64,000 bases of DNA from Desulfomicrobium sp. UBA5193 (GTDB taxonomy: Bacteria > Desulfobacterota > Desulfovibrionia > Desulfovibrionales > Desulfomicrobiaceae): NCBI GenBank assembly GCA_002412965.1, contig DHWB01000011.1:516542-580541 (forward strand), in the 5' to 3' direction. Position numbers and translations under genes: made by a program. Shown in pieces: positions 9,227 to 16,560 of this stretch. The notes below the pieces were generated by a model. The model worked only from the letters and a program-made list of their open reading frames with translations, was not told where the DNA came from and did no database searches. The number at the start of each line of letters is the position of its first letter. Within the stretch, counting starts at the first letter, position 1.

Positions 9227-9329
9227 GACGCAGCAGATTGCCATTTTGGGGCGGCCTGTTTGGGGGAGGCTGATTCGAGCTGCGCTTTTGTGCGGGTGTC
9301 GGGTGGTGAAACCAAAAAGTCGGTCCTGC

Positions 9330-9677
9330 TCAGCGCAGTCCCAGAATACCCCTCTGCCCAAGTTGACGAATGAAGGCGGCTACGGCCTGCTCGGCTTCAG
9401 ACGGATGGCAGGCGTAATGATCCGCGACGTGCCGGGCCAGGTCGTGCACCGAGGCTTTGCCGTCGATCAGGTTCCAGACAAAGGAGCCCATGGAATCGAG
9501 TTCCAGGGTGCGCGTGGGCAATGTGAAGCTGACGGGCATCAGCCGCGCGATCCATGGGGCAAACGCTGCGGGGTAGCTGATACGGACCAGGTTCTGCTCC
9601 GTGACCTGGGCGCGGATTTCGGGCCTGGGCATGGGGATGGCCGCGAAGGCGTCAGTCTTGGATCGTGGTGGTTGCAT
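9330..9677 (-). CDS. PqqD-family protein
   Basis: 115 residues. The C-terminal 70 residues match the PqqD fold: ELDSMGSFVWNLIDGKASV, then a helical region with HVADHYACHPSEAEQAVAAF and a terminal LGQRGILGL. PqqD domains act as peptide-binding recognition elements in PQQ and RiPP pathways, but free-standing PqqD-like proteins also occur without such pathways. No radical SAM or precursor peptide gene is nearby. The gene overlaps the end of the upstream gene by 26 bases, or begins at the internal Met at 9632; neither start has a strong ribosome-binding site. Third gene of a three-gene minus-strand operon. Confidence 0.8.
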   Translation of the reverse strand: MQPPRSKTDAFAAIPMPRPEIRAQVTEQNLVRISYPAAFAPWIARLMPVSFTLPTRTLELDSMGSFVWNLIDGKASVHDLARHVADHYACHPSEAEQAVAAFIRQLGQRGILGLR

Positions 9678-10485
9678 AGGCTGAATACAGTCGCTGGAAA
9701 ACGGGTTTGGGATTGGGGCGGCCGCGTTCCGTCAGGACCAGGATCTTGTTGTGTGTAAGATCGTGCCTGGCCATGCCGCGGATCAGGCCGGCGCTTCCAG
9801 GGAGCCAGGACAGGATGAGCCGGGCCATGGTTGGTTGCTGGCCAAATTCCGCCTGCCCGTCGGCGTCGGCGGTGACGAAAAGCTCCCCGCCATGTTCACG
9901 CTGGAGGAATGTCCTGAGCCACGTGTGCAGGGGCGTCTCCGCCAGAAGCACGTTTGCCGGGGCCAAGCGGTCAAAGATGAGTCTGGAGCGTCCTGCCGCA
10001 AATTCGAGATGAAACTTGCCCGGTCGAAAAACCGCCTTGGTCAGGATGGCCTGCGGTGGCGTTTCAAACTGCAGATCATAGCAGCGCCAGCTTCGCCAGG
10101 CGTCAGGCATTGTCCAGGCCAGCGAGGACAACATGTCTTGAAGCAGGGCAGGCCGGGGAGGCGTGGAAAAAAGGACGGCGGCGACGGCTGACGTTTCGCG
10201 AAAGCGCAGGATGCAGAGCCTGTCGCAGCAGAGGAGGTCGCCTTTGAGGTCACGGGTCCATGCGTCGAGGCAAGGTGCAAGGACTTGGTGTTCCAGCCCG
10301 GAAGCCTTGAGGATGCGGCGGCCGTCCTTGTCCGGATCGAAGCGGCCCTTTTCCGGCCCGAAGCGCAGATCGATGGCGGCCTGGTCAGGGCCGGCCAGGC
10401 GGATGAAGCCATGATCAAGGATGACCGGTTCCATGCCGGCGGGGATGCTGCAGCGCAGGCCGTCCCAGCGCAGTTCCTCGATCAT
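9652..10485 (-). CDS. Conserved hypothetical protein, partner of PqqD-like protein
   Basis: 277-residue soluble protein with no signal peptide or membrane segment and no motif I recognise. It is rich in Arg, Leu and Trp, with Cys pairs near CCDRLC. The start at 10485 overlaps the stop of the gene before it (ATGA), and the end overlaps the PqqD-like gene, so all three are likely cotranslated. An upstream open extension is discarded because it lies over the preceding gene. Context (PqqD-like partner, phosphatase signalling, exporter nearby) hints at a peptide-handling role but does not show it. Confidence 0.7.
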   Translation of the reverse strand: MIEELRWDGLRCSIPAGMEPVILDHGFIRLAGPDQAAIDLRFGPEKGRFDPDKDGRRILKASGLEHQVLAPCLDAWTRDLKGDLLCCDRLCILRFRETSAVAAVLFSTPPRPALLQDMLSSLAWTMPDAWRSWRCYDLQFETPPQAILTKAVFRPGKFHLEFAAGRSRLIFDRLAPANVLLAETPLHTWLRTFLQREHGGELFVTADADGQAEFGQQPTMARLILSWLPGSAGLIRGMARHDLTHNKILVLTERGRPNPKPVFQRLYSAYATTTIQD

Positions 10486-11084
10486 CTGGGGATGAGCAGC
10501 ATGAAGTCGAGCTTGTCCGGCGCGGTGGGGCGGGCTTTGTCCGGATCGGTCGGACCCAGTTTCTTTTCCAGACACGCGGCCTCTTCCTCCCACAGGGAGC
10601 GCAGGGTCATTTTGACGAAATTTCCGGTCTTGTAATCCTCATCCTTGCTGTGCGTCAGCTCCAGATTGACCCGCTGTCCCTTTTTGTCGTCAAAGCTCCA
10701 TTTCCAGGACATCACTGTCTGAAAAGGGTCTCCGCGCCATTCCAGCGGGGGACCGAAACGTTTCTTGTAGTGCTGGAGCAGTTCGTCGAAAAAGGATCTG
10801 GAGTCATTGTCGAACTTGAGCTTGATGCGCACGATCCGTCCGATTTGGGAGCAGTTGGCGTAGGCCACGGCGCCGCTTTTGATTCCCGGAACGAATTGCG
10901 GCAGAAGATTCATCTCCCTGAGATGTCGTTCCTGGGCGAGGGGGATTTCCGTGTCCATGTTGCAGAATTGGTGCGCGGTCGAAATGTCCGCCCCCAAAAC
11001 GATGCCCGCCAGAGATGTCGGCACAACTTGGGCCTGGACAGAAGAGGCCATGAACAGCCAAAGAAGAAGCATGCAGTATTTCAT
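10482..11084 (-). CDS. Exported protein of unknown function
   Basis: 200 residues with a signal peptide (MKYCMLLLWLFMASSVQAQ, probable cleavage after AQA/QAQ). The mature part includes LAGIVLGADISTAHQFC, a pattern seen in small periplasmic proteins whose fold begins with a G-x-x-L-G motif. I do not recognise a specific family. First gene of the minus-strand operon that ends with the PqqD-like gene. Its start is only 65 bases from the divergent phosphatase gene at 11150, so the two promoters overlap. Confidence 0.75.
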   Translation of the reverse strand: MKYCMLLLWLFMASSVQAQVVPTSLAGIVLGADISTAHQFCNMDTEIPLAQERHLREMNLLPQFVPGIKSGAVAYANCSQIGRIVRIKLKFDNDSRSFFDELLQHYKKRFGPPLEWRGDPFQTVMSWKWSFDDKKGQRVNLELTHSKDEDYKTGNFVKMTLRSLWEEEAACLEKKLGPTDPDKARPTAPDKLDFMLLIPR

Positions 11085-11149
11085 GCAAGGATTCTATTCC
11101 ACGCCTAAGCCAATTGTCCAGTTATACCGCCACGAGCAAGGAGTCTGAA

Positions 11150-12688
11150 ATGACTCGGATCCTGCTGTACTCTTTTTTCATGCTGGTGGTGCTGACGTTT
11201 TACGGAGGCCAGGTCTGACCTCTGGTCGATGCGCTTCCGGTCTGGAAGTTTTTCTCGATTATCGGCGGTCATCTGGCCGTGGCCCTGGCGCTCAGGCAGC
11301 TCCTTGCACGTCGCTTCATCCGTCCGCTGCCGGTCCAGCGCCAATCCACGCGGCTGTTTTTCCTTGATTTCGCCGTCTTTGTGGCCGCCGGTCTTGGTGT
11401 TGGCGTTTACCACAATATTTTTTTGGGTTTTCCGATTATCAGCGGCCTGGAGGTCAGCGTCGGCTTTGCCACCATCGGGATTTTCGCCGCGCTGGATTTG
11501 AGCCTTGAGTGGGAATACCGCATCATCAAAGAGGCCCGTTTCCTGGATAACAAAGTTCTAGCGCCTGAGACGTTCTTTCCGCAGACGCGCCGCTTCGCAT
11601 TTTTGGCCTGCGGGATCATTTTCTTCGTGACCCTTGTCCTGCTGCTGCTTCTGGCCCGCGACATCGCCTGGCTCAAGGCCCAGGACCAGTCCGTCTTCGG
11701 TCTGTCCGTTCTGCTGCAATCCGTCATTTCGGAAGTGCTTTTTGTCATGGGCATTCTGCTGGTGCTGACCATGATTCTGGTCTTTTCCTACGCACGAAAC
11801 CTGAACATCCTCTTTGAGAATCAGACCAACGTCCTGGAGCGGGTCAGTCAAGGCCGGTTGGATACCAAGGTTCCCGTGGTCACCAATGACGAGTTTGCGG
11901 TCATCGCCGGGCACACCAACACCATGATCGACCGTCTCGTGGAGAAGGAAAAGATGGCCCAGGGGCTTGAGCTGGCCCGGCAGATTCAGACCAGTCTGCT
12001 GCCGACAGCCTCGCCTTTGCTGTCCGGTGTGAAGATTTTCGGAGCCAGCCAGTTTTGTGATGAAACAGGCGGGGATTTTTATGATTATACGGTGCGTGAC
12101 GGCCAGGACGGCCCGGAGCTGATCATCATGATCGGGGACGTCACGGGGCACGGGGTAGGTTCCGCTCTGTTGATGGCCTCGGTCAGGGCATACATGAAGG
12201 CGCATCTTCAGCAGTCCCTCGATCTGGCCGAGGTCATGAACCGGACGAATGGCCTGATTTGCCGGGATGTTGCCGGCAGCGGCCATTTTGTGACGGTTTT
12301 CTTGCTGATGTTCCAGCCGGCTTCTCGCCGGGTCACGTGGGTCGGCGCGGGGCACGATCCCGCATTCTTCCGGGCTTTCGACGGACAGGACTGCATAAAG
12401 CTCGAAGGGCGGGACATACCGCTCGGGGTGGACCCGAAATGGCGCTACACGGAAGTGTCGGACCGGCTCTCAAATGGGGTATTGGTGCTGGGCACGGACG
12501 GGATTTGGGAAGCCGTCGACGCGCACATGACCATGTACGGCAAGGACCGCATGCTCCAGATCGTGAACGCCAACGTCCTTTCGCAGCCGCAGGAGATCGC
12601 GTCCCTGATCTTTGCCGAAGTGGAGGCTTACACGGGGAATGCCCGCATCGAGGATGATCGGACCGTGGTTATTGCCCGGCTGGCGTAG
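11150..12688 (+). CDS. Membrane SpoIIE/PP2C phosphatase with HAMP domain, probable selenoprotein (Sec23)
   Basis: 512-residue protein if TGA at 11216-11218 is read as selenocysteine at residue 23. The ATG at 11150 has AAGGAG seven bases upstream. The frame runs MTRILLYSFFMLVVLTFYGGQV-Sec-PLVDALPVW and joins without shift to the long downstream frame. Domains: hydrophobic N-terminus, several membrane segments to about residue 220, a HAMP linker (VSQGRLDTKVPVV), then a PP2C/SpoIIE phosphatase with metal-site motifs ETGGDFYD, IGDVTGHG and GTDGIWEA. It resembles RsbU-type phosphatases that dephosphorylate a STAS antagonist, and a STAS protein is encoded convergently next door. A GTG start at 11279 is the alternative but has no ribosome-binding site and would remove the first membrane segment. 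Confidence 0.85.
11216..11258 (+). promoter_or_regulatory. Candidate bacterial SECIS element after in-frame TGA
   Basis: TGA at 11216-11218 is followed by a hairpin CTTCC-GGTCT-GGAAG at 11234-11248. The apical loop GGTCT has the same bases as in the E. coli fdhF element, and its first G is 21 bases after the TGA, within the distance required by SelB. TCGA at 11226-11229 and 11255-11258 can extend the stem across an internal loop. No computed folding energy is available. Confidence 0.75.
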
Positions 12689-13022
12689 AGTCGATATTTT
12701 TCAAGGCTTCGTGCACATCGCTGCACATGGCGAAAACGCGGTTGTAGCCGGAGATGTCGAAAATTTCTGCAATGTAGTCCCGCACTCCGCATATCATGAC
12801 CTGGCCGCCGTGAGGATTGAGGCGCTGATAGCTCATGACCAGAATGCGCAGCCCGGCGCTGTTGATGTACTCCAGTTCCGAAAAATCCATGACCAGATGC
12901 GTGATGCCGCGATCCAGGCTGAGCAGGACTTTTTGCTCCAGCTCCGGTGTGGACGCGGCGTCGAGACGGCCCTTGATATGAAATACGGCGGCGCCGGGAT
13001 GGTCTATTTCGTGGAGTTGCAT
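12669..13022 (-). CDS. STAS-domain anti-sigma factor antagonist (RsbV/SpoIIAA-like)
   Basis: 117 residues, the normal length of a single STAS domain. The phosphorylation motif EYINSAGLRIL gives Ser55 as the likely switch residue, and FHIKGRLDAASTPELE is the usual N-terminal half. Unphosphorylated protein would bind the adjacent HATPase kinase and free its target; the neighbouring PP2C would remove the phosphate. The start at 13022 has AGGAG upstream and overlaps the kinase gene end by 19 bases. Its 3' end overlaps the end of the convergent phosphatase gene by 20 bases, a tight arrangement supporting a working module. Confidence 0.92.
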   Translation of the reverse strand: MQLHEIDHPGAAVFHIKGRLDAASTPELEQKVLLSLDRGITHLVMDFSELEYINSAGLRILVMSYQRLNPHGGQVMICGVRDYIAEIFDISGYNRVFAMCSDVHEALKNIDSTPAGQ

Positions 13023-13447
13023 TCCTGCTCCTGTGATTTTTTGGCGATGGCGACGCGGATATGGTTGGATGATTTCAGCCGGGAATAGACGATGCTTGAG
13101 ACCAGGTTGTGAACCAGGCAAAGTCCCATGCCGCCGATGTGAACAGGCCCGCTCTGCGGACACGGGGAGATCGGGTGTGTGCTCGGGTCAAACGCAGGTC
13201 CGTTATCGTTGATCTCAATCACGACCTCATAGTCGCGATTTTTGACGCATACCTTGATGGTCGTGTCCTGTCCCGGTCTGGTGCCATGGTCGATACAGTT
13301 GGAGACCAGTTCATCGACCACCAGACCGAGCCGGTACCGCAGGGCCGCCGGCAAAGCCTGTTCCTCGCCGAATGCCTCGATGGATGCGAGCAAGGCGGCG
13401 TGCTCTTCTTCCGGACGGGTGAGGGTGAATTCGATTTGCGCTGGCAT
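13004..13447 (-). CDS. Anti-sigma regulatory factor, HATPase-type serine kinase (RsbW-like)
   Basis: 147 residues, a GHKL ATPase domain of RsbW type. Motifs: N-box VVDELVSNCIDHG, G1 DNGPAFDP, G2 GGMGLCLVHNLV. It should phosphorylate the STAS protein encoded directly downstream and sequester a target when the STAS protein is phosphorylated. No sigma factor lies in the window, so the target is unknown; it could be the exporter or another regulator. The start at 13447 is favoured because AAAGGA lies upstream; an earlier ATG at 13468 lacks one. Divergent from the ABC exporter at 13529. Confidence 0.9.
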   Translation of the reverse strand: MPAQIEFTLTRPEEEHAALLASIEAFGEEQALPAALRYRLGLVVDELVSNCIDHGTRPGQDTTIKVCVKNRDYEVVIEINDNGPAFDPSTHPISPCPQSGPVHIGGMGLCLVHNLVSSIVYSRLKSSNHIRVAIAKKSQEQECNSTK

Positions 13448-13528
13448 GGCATCCTTTTCTCTTTTCATAGAGTAGGGTAGGCAAGAGGTCAAATTTCAAC
13501 ACGAAGAATTAAGGATGACAGGTCCTCC

Positions 13529-16015
13529 ATGGTGACCAAGCGGACCCTGTATTCATGGGTTCTGGAAAAAAATGTGCGCTGGCAGGTCCTTCTTGTGCTG
13601 CTGGTCGTGCTGACTGTCGGAGCCCGCGTGGTTCCCCTGGAGATGCAGAAGCGGATCATCAACAAGGCGATCGGCTTGGGCGATTTCGACCTGCTTTTGC
13701 TGTACTCCATGCTCTTTCTGGCCTCTGTCCTGCTCGCCAGCGCCCTCAAATTCGCAATCAATCTTCTGCAGGCATATATCGGCCAGCGCACGTTGAAACG
13801 CATGCGCACCGATCTTTACGCTCATATCCTGAGCCTGCCCATATCGTTCTTCCGGACCATCCAGCCAGGGCAGGTCGTCAACGCCCTGATCAACGAACTG
13901 GCAACGATCTCGGGCTTTGTGGGCAGCGCGGTCTCCGTGCCGCTCATCAATGTGTTCACGCTGCTGGCCATGGGGGGGTATCTTTTTTATCTCAATCCGT
14001 TGCTGGCTGGTCTGAGCTTTGTGCTCTACCCCCTGCAGATATTCGTCATTCCCAAATTACAGCAGCGCGGCAACGAGGCCAACCGCTACCGGGTCAACGT
14101 CAGTCGCGCCATTTCCGGCAATATCGGCGAAGTCATAACCGGCGTGCACGAGGTGCATGGGCATGCGGGATACGGCCTGGAGAACGACAAGTTTTCCGAT
14201 CAGGCCGAGTCCCTGCTCAAAGCCAACATCCGCATGAACGCATACCGCTACGGGATCAAGTTCGCCAACAACCTTTTCGAGAACATCGGCCCCTTCATCC
14301 TTTTTCTGGTCGGAGGCGCCATGACCATCCGGGGCCATTTCGACCTTGGTTCCCTGGTGGCCTTTCTCTCCGCCTACACGAGTCTGAACGAGCCCTGGCG
14401 CGAATTGATGGAGTTCTACCAACTCCTGGAGGACAGCCGGGTGCGTTACAAAAACGTCATGGCGGCTTTTGATCTGTCTCCGGAACATCAACTGGCCCCG
14501 GTTGACCGTGATGTGTACCGCTTCCGCGGTGACATCGATCTGCAGAGCATGACGTTCAAGACCGCCGACGGAACGAAGCTGCTCGACGAGGTATCCCTGC
14601 GCGTCCTGCCGGGGGAGATGGTGGCGCTGGTCGGTTTTTCCGGCAGCGGCAAGTCGACGCTGGTCAAGGTCGTAGCGCAGCTCATGCCCTACAGCGACGG
14701 ACATGTGCAGGTGGACGGGTTCGAGGTCAGCGATCTGACCAAGCTCGACATGGCCGAGAACATCGGGATGGTTCCCCAGCACCCTTTCATCTTCAGCGGG
14801 ACTGTGCGTGAGAACCTGCTCTATTCGAGTCAGGCGAGCATCAAGAACGGCATGACGGGCTTCGAGCTGCCAGACCTGGACCGCATCATCGAGGTCGTGC
14901 AGCAGGTCGGGCTCTTTGTGGACATCCTCAAATTCGGAGTCCAGGCGACGATTTCGCCGCAGCAGCATCCGGAACTTGCGCAACGCATCCTGGCCATGCG
15001 TACGATATTTCGCGAACGTTACGGGGCCGAGTTCGCCAAGGACATCGAATTTCTGGATCCGGAAGCGTACACGGATCATGCCTCCATCGCCCAGAATATC
15101 GTCTTCGGGGACTTCACGGATCGGCGCGCAAACTTTGAGCAGGCGCTCGAACACAATCGATTTGTGTCGTTTCTCAAAGAATCCGGGCTCGAAGGAGTCC
15201 TCATCGATTTCGGTGCGACCGTGGTCACGGCCACCATGCCCATCCTGCGCTACGCCGCCCAGACCCCGGAACTCTATGCGGACAGCCCCATCAAGAGCGA
15301 GCAGGTGGAAGAGTACGCGCAGGTGCTGGCCGACATTGAGGCCCGGGGTCTTGCGAGTCTCAAAGCCCAGGGCCGGACCCTGCTCCTCAGGCTGGCCCTG
15401 AATTACATCGCGGGCCGTCACAAGACCGTGCACATGCCCGGGGAACTCAAGAGCCGGATCGTCGTCGCCAGGAAACAGACACGGGAATACGCCTCGCAAT
15501 TCAGCGATTCCAAGCTGCAGTTCTACGAGCCGGACCAGTATTTCCAGTTCCGCAGCATCCGTGACAACATTCTCTTCGGTCAGCCCAAGGCGGGGCGGGG
15601 CGGGGCGCTCGAGCGGATCAACCAGCATCTGGTGCAGCTCCTGATCGAAGAAGGGGTCCTTGAAAGCATTGTCGAGCAGGGGCTTGATTTTCAGGTCGGC
15701 AGCATGGGCGAGTACCTGTCCGGCGGGCAGCGCCAGAAGGTCGCCCTGGCGCGCGTCTTTCTCAAGCATCCGGCAATCTATGTCCTCGATGAAGCCACGG
15801 CCGCCCTGGACAATGCCTCCCAGACCAGGGTCCAGAACTTCCTCCAGACCGTGCGCGGCAAGCACACGGTCCTGTCCGTGGTGCATCGCCTGGACACCGT
15901 TTCACATTATGATCGGGTTGTGGTCATGAAGGCCGGAAAGATCGTCGAGAGCGGCCCTTACGAAGAACTCATGGCCGCCAAAGGAGTGTTGTATGAACTT
16001 GTCGGATCAGTCTGA
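13529..16015 (+). CDS. ABC exporter (fused membrane and ATPase domains) with large ATPase insertion
   Basis: 828 residues, about 230 more than a normal half-transporter. The membrane domain covers 20-310. The ATPase has Walker A GFSGSGKST at 369-377, Q-loop Gln417, signature LSGGQ at 730, Walker B IYVLDEAT at 750 and the switch His786. Q-loop to signature is about 310 residues instead of about 80. The extra segment holds three similar short motifs: TVRENLLYSS near 425, SIAQNIVFGD near 519 and SIRDNILFGQ near 676. All catalytic residues are kept, so it is probably active. Substrate unknown. It overlaps the cyclic-nucleotide-binding gene by 23 bases. The ribosome-binding site is weakly placed, so the start could be the adjacent GTG at 13532. 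Confidence 0.88.
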   Translation: MVTKRTLYSWVLEKNVRWQVLLVLLVVLTVGARVVPLEMQKRIINKAIGLGDFDLLLLYSMLFLASVLLASALKFAINLLQAYIGQRTLKRMRTDLYAHILSLPISFFRTIQPGQVVNALINELATISGFVGSAVSVPLINVFTLLAMGGYLFYLNPLLAGLSFVLYPLQIFVIPKLQQRGNEANRYRVNVSRAISGNIGEVITGVHEVHGHAGYGLENDKFSDQAESLLKANIRMNAYRYGIKFANNLFENIGPFILFLVGGAMTIRGHFDLGSLVAFLSAYTSLNEPWRELMEFYQLLEDSRVRYKNVMAAFDLSPEHQLAPVDRDVYRFRGDIDLQSMTFKTADGTKLLDEVSLRVLPGEMVALVGFSGSGKSTLVKVVAQLMPYSDGHVQVDGFEVSDLTKLDMAENIGMVPQHPFIFSGTVRENLLYSSQASIKNGMTGFELPDLDRIIEVVQQVGLFVDILKFGVQATISPQQHPELAQRILAMRTIFRERYGAEFAKDIEFLDPEAYTDHASIAQNIVFGDFTDRRANFEQALEHNRFVSFLKESGLEGVLIDFGATVVTATMPILRYAAQTPELYADSPIKSEQVEEYAQVLADIEARGLASLKAQGRTLLLRLALNYIAGRHKTVHMPGELKSRIVVARKQTREYASQFSDSKLQFYEPDQYFQFRSIRDNILFGQPKAGRGGALERINQHLVQLLIEEGVLESIVEQGLDFQVGSMGEYLSGGQRQKVALARVFLKHPAIYVLDEATAALDNASQTRVQNFLQTVRGKHTVLSVVHRLDTVSHYDRVVVMKAGKIVESGPYEELMAAKGVLYELVGSV

Positions 16016-16484
16016 GGGACAGTGCGAACTGGAATGCAATCTGCGCCTGTTGCGGGAATTGCCCGTGTTTGCGGGGCTTGCGCCGGAGTTGTTGCGGGTT
16101 ATGGCCTATCTCTGCGAGCGGGAGGTTTTTGCCCAGGGCCAGAGCATCCTGACGGAGAACGAACCAGCCGAAGGGCCTGTGATCCTGATCCGGGGCACGG
16201 CCGGTCTCGAACAAGGGTCCCGGCGCATCGCGACCGTGTCGGAAGGGATGTACGCGGGCGGGCTTGCCCTGCTCGGCCGGTTTCGCTGGCTTTACACCCT
16301 GCGGGCCGAGACCGAGGTCGAATGCCTGTTCCTGCCCAGGCGCAAGCTGTTGCCGCAGTTCTTTGCCCAGCCCGAAGCGCTGGTCAGCGTGGCCCAGGAG
16401 TTGATCGGCGGCGTGATCCAATGGGACCAGCAGCGGCTGGAGCGCAGCGGTGAGGTCCAGGGCCAGGGGCCGGGCGTTCTGTGA
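15993..16484 (+). CDS. Cyclic-nucleotide-binding-domain protein
   Basis: 163 residues with a cNMP-binding fold: LRELPVFAGLAPELLRVMAYLC, then FAQGQSILTENEPAEGPVILIRGTAGLEQG and a C-terminal helix. It lacks a DNA-binding domain, and the phosphate-binding cassette is degenerate (GLALLGRFRW in place of the usual GE...R motif), so nucleotide binding is doubtful. It overlaps the exporter gene by 23 bases and is likely a regulatory subunit of that transporter. Family known; role inferred from overlap. Confidence 0.8.
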   Translation: MNLSDQSEGQCELECNLRLLRELPVFAGLAPELLRVMAYLCEREVFAQGQSILTENEPAEGPVILIRGTAGLEQGSRRIATVSEGMYAGGLALLGRFRWLYTLRAETEVECLFLPRRKLLPQFFAQPEALVSVAQELIGGVIQWDQQRLERSGEVQGQGPGVL

Positions 16485-16560
16485 CCCGGATTTTGCGTTC
16501 CGTGCATTCATGGCAATCCGCCCCGGCGGGTTCGCGTTTCTTTTTCGCCGGAGCGCGGCC

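Larger units (their letters stand above)
8755..9329. other. Gene-free 575-base region with strong inverted repeats
   Basis: No supported coding region. Two sub-regions differ. From about 8760 to 8980 the sequence is GC-rich and stays open in more than one minus-strand frame, reading directly into the leader of the AT-rich gene at 8754. From about 9050 to 9226 there are two strong inverted repeats, annotated separately. It could be decayed gene material or a multi-copy intergenic element. It separates the T6SS island from the PqqD/phosphatase block. Confidence 0.5.

Noticed and set aside
11216..11218. The TGA as a simple nonsense mutation making the phosphatase a pseudogene
   Set aside because: The gene has no other defect, a good ribosome-binding site lies before the upstream ATG, and a SECIS-like hairpin follows at the right distance. 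It remains the main alternative.
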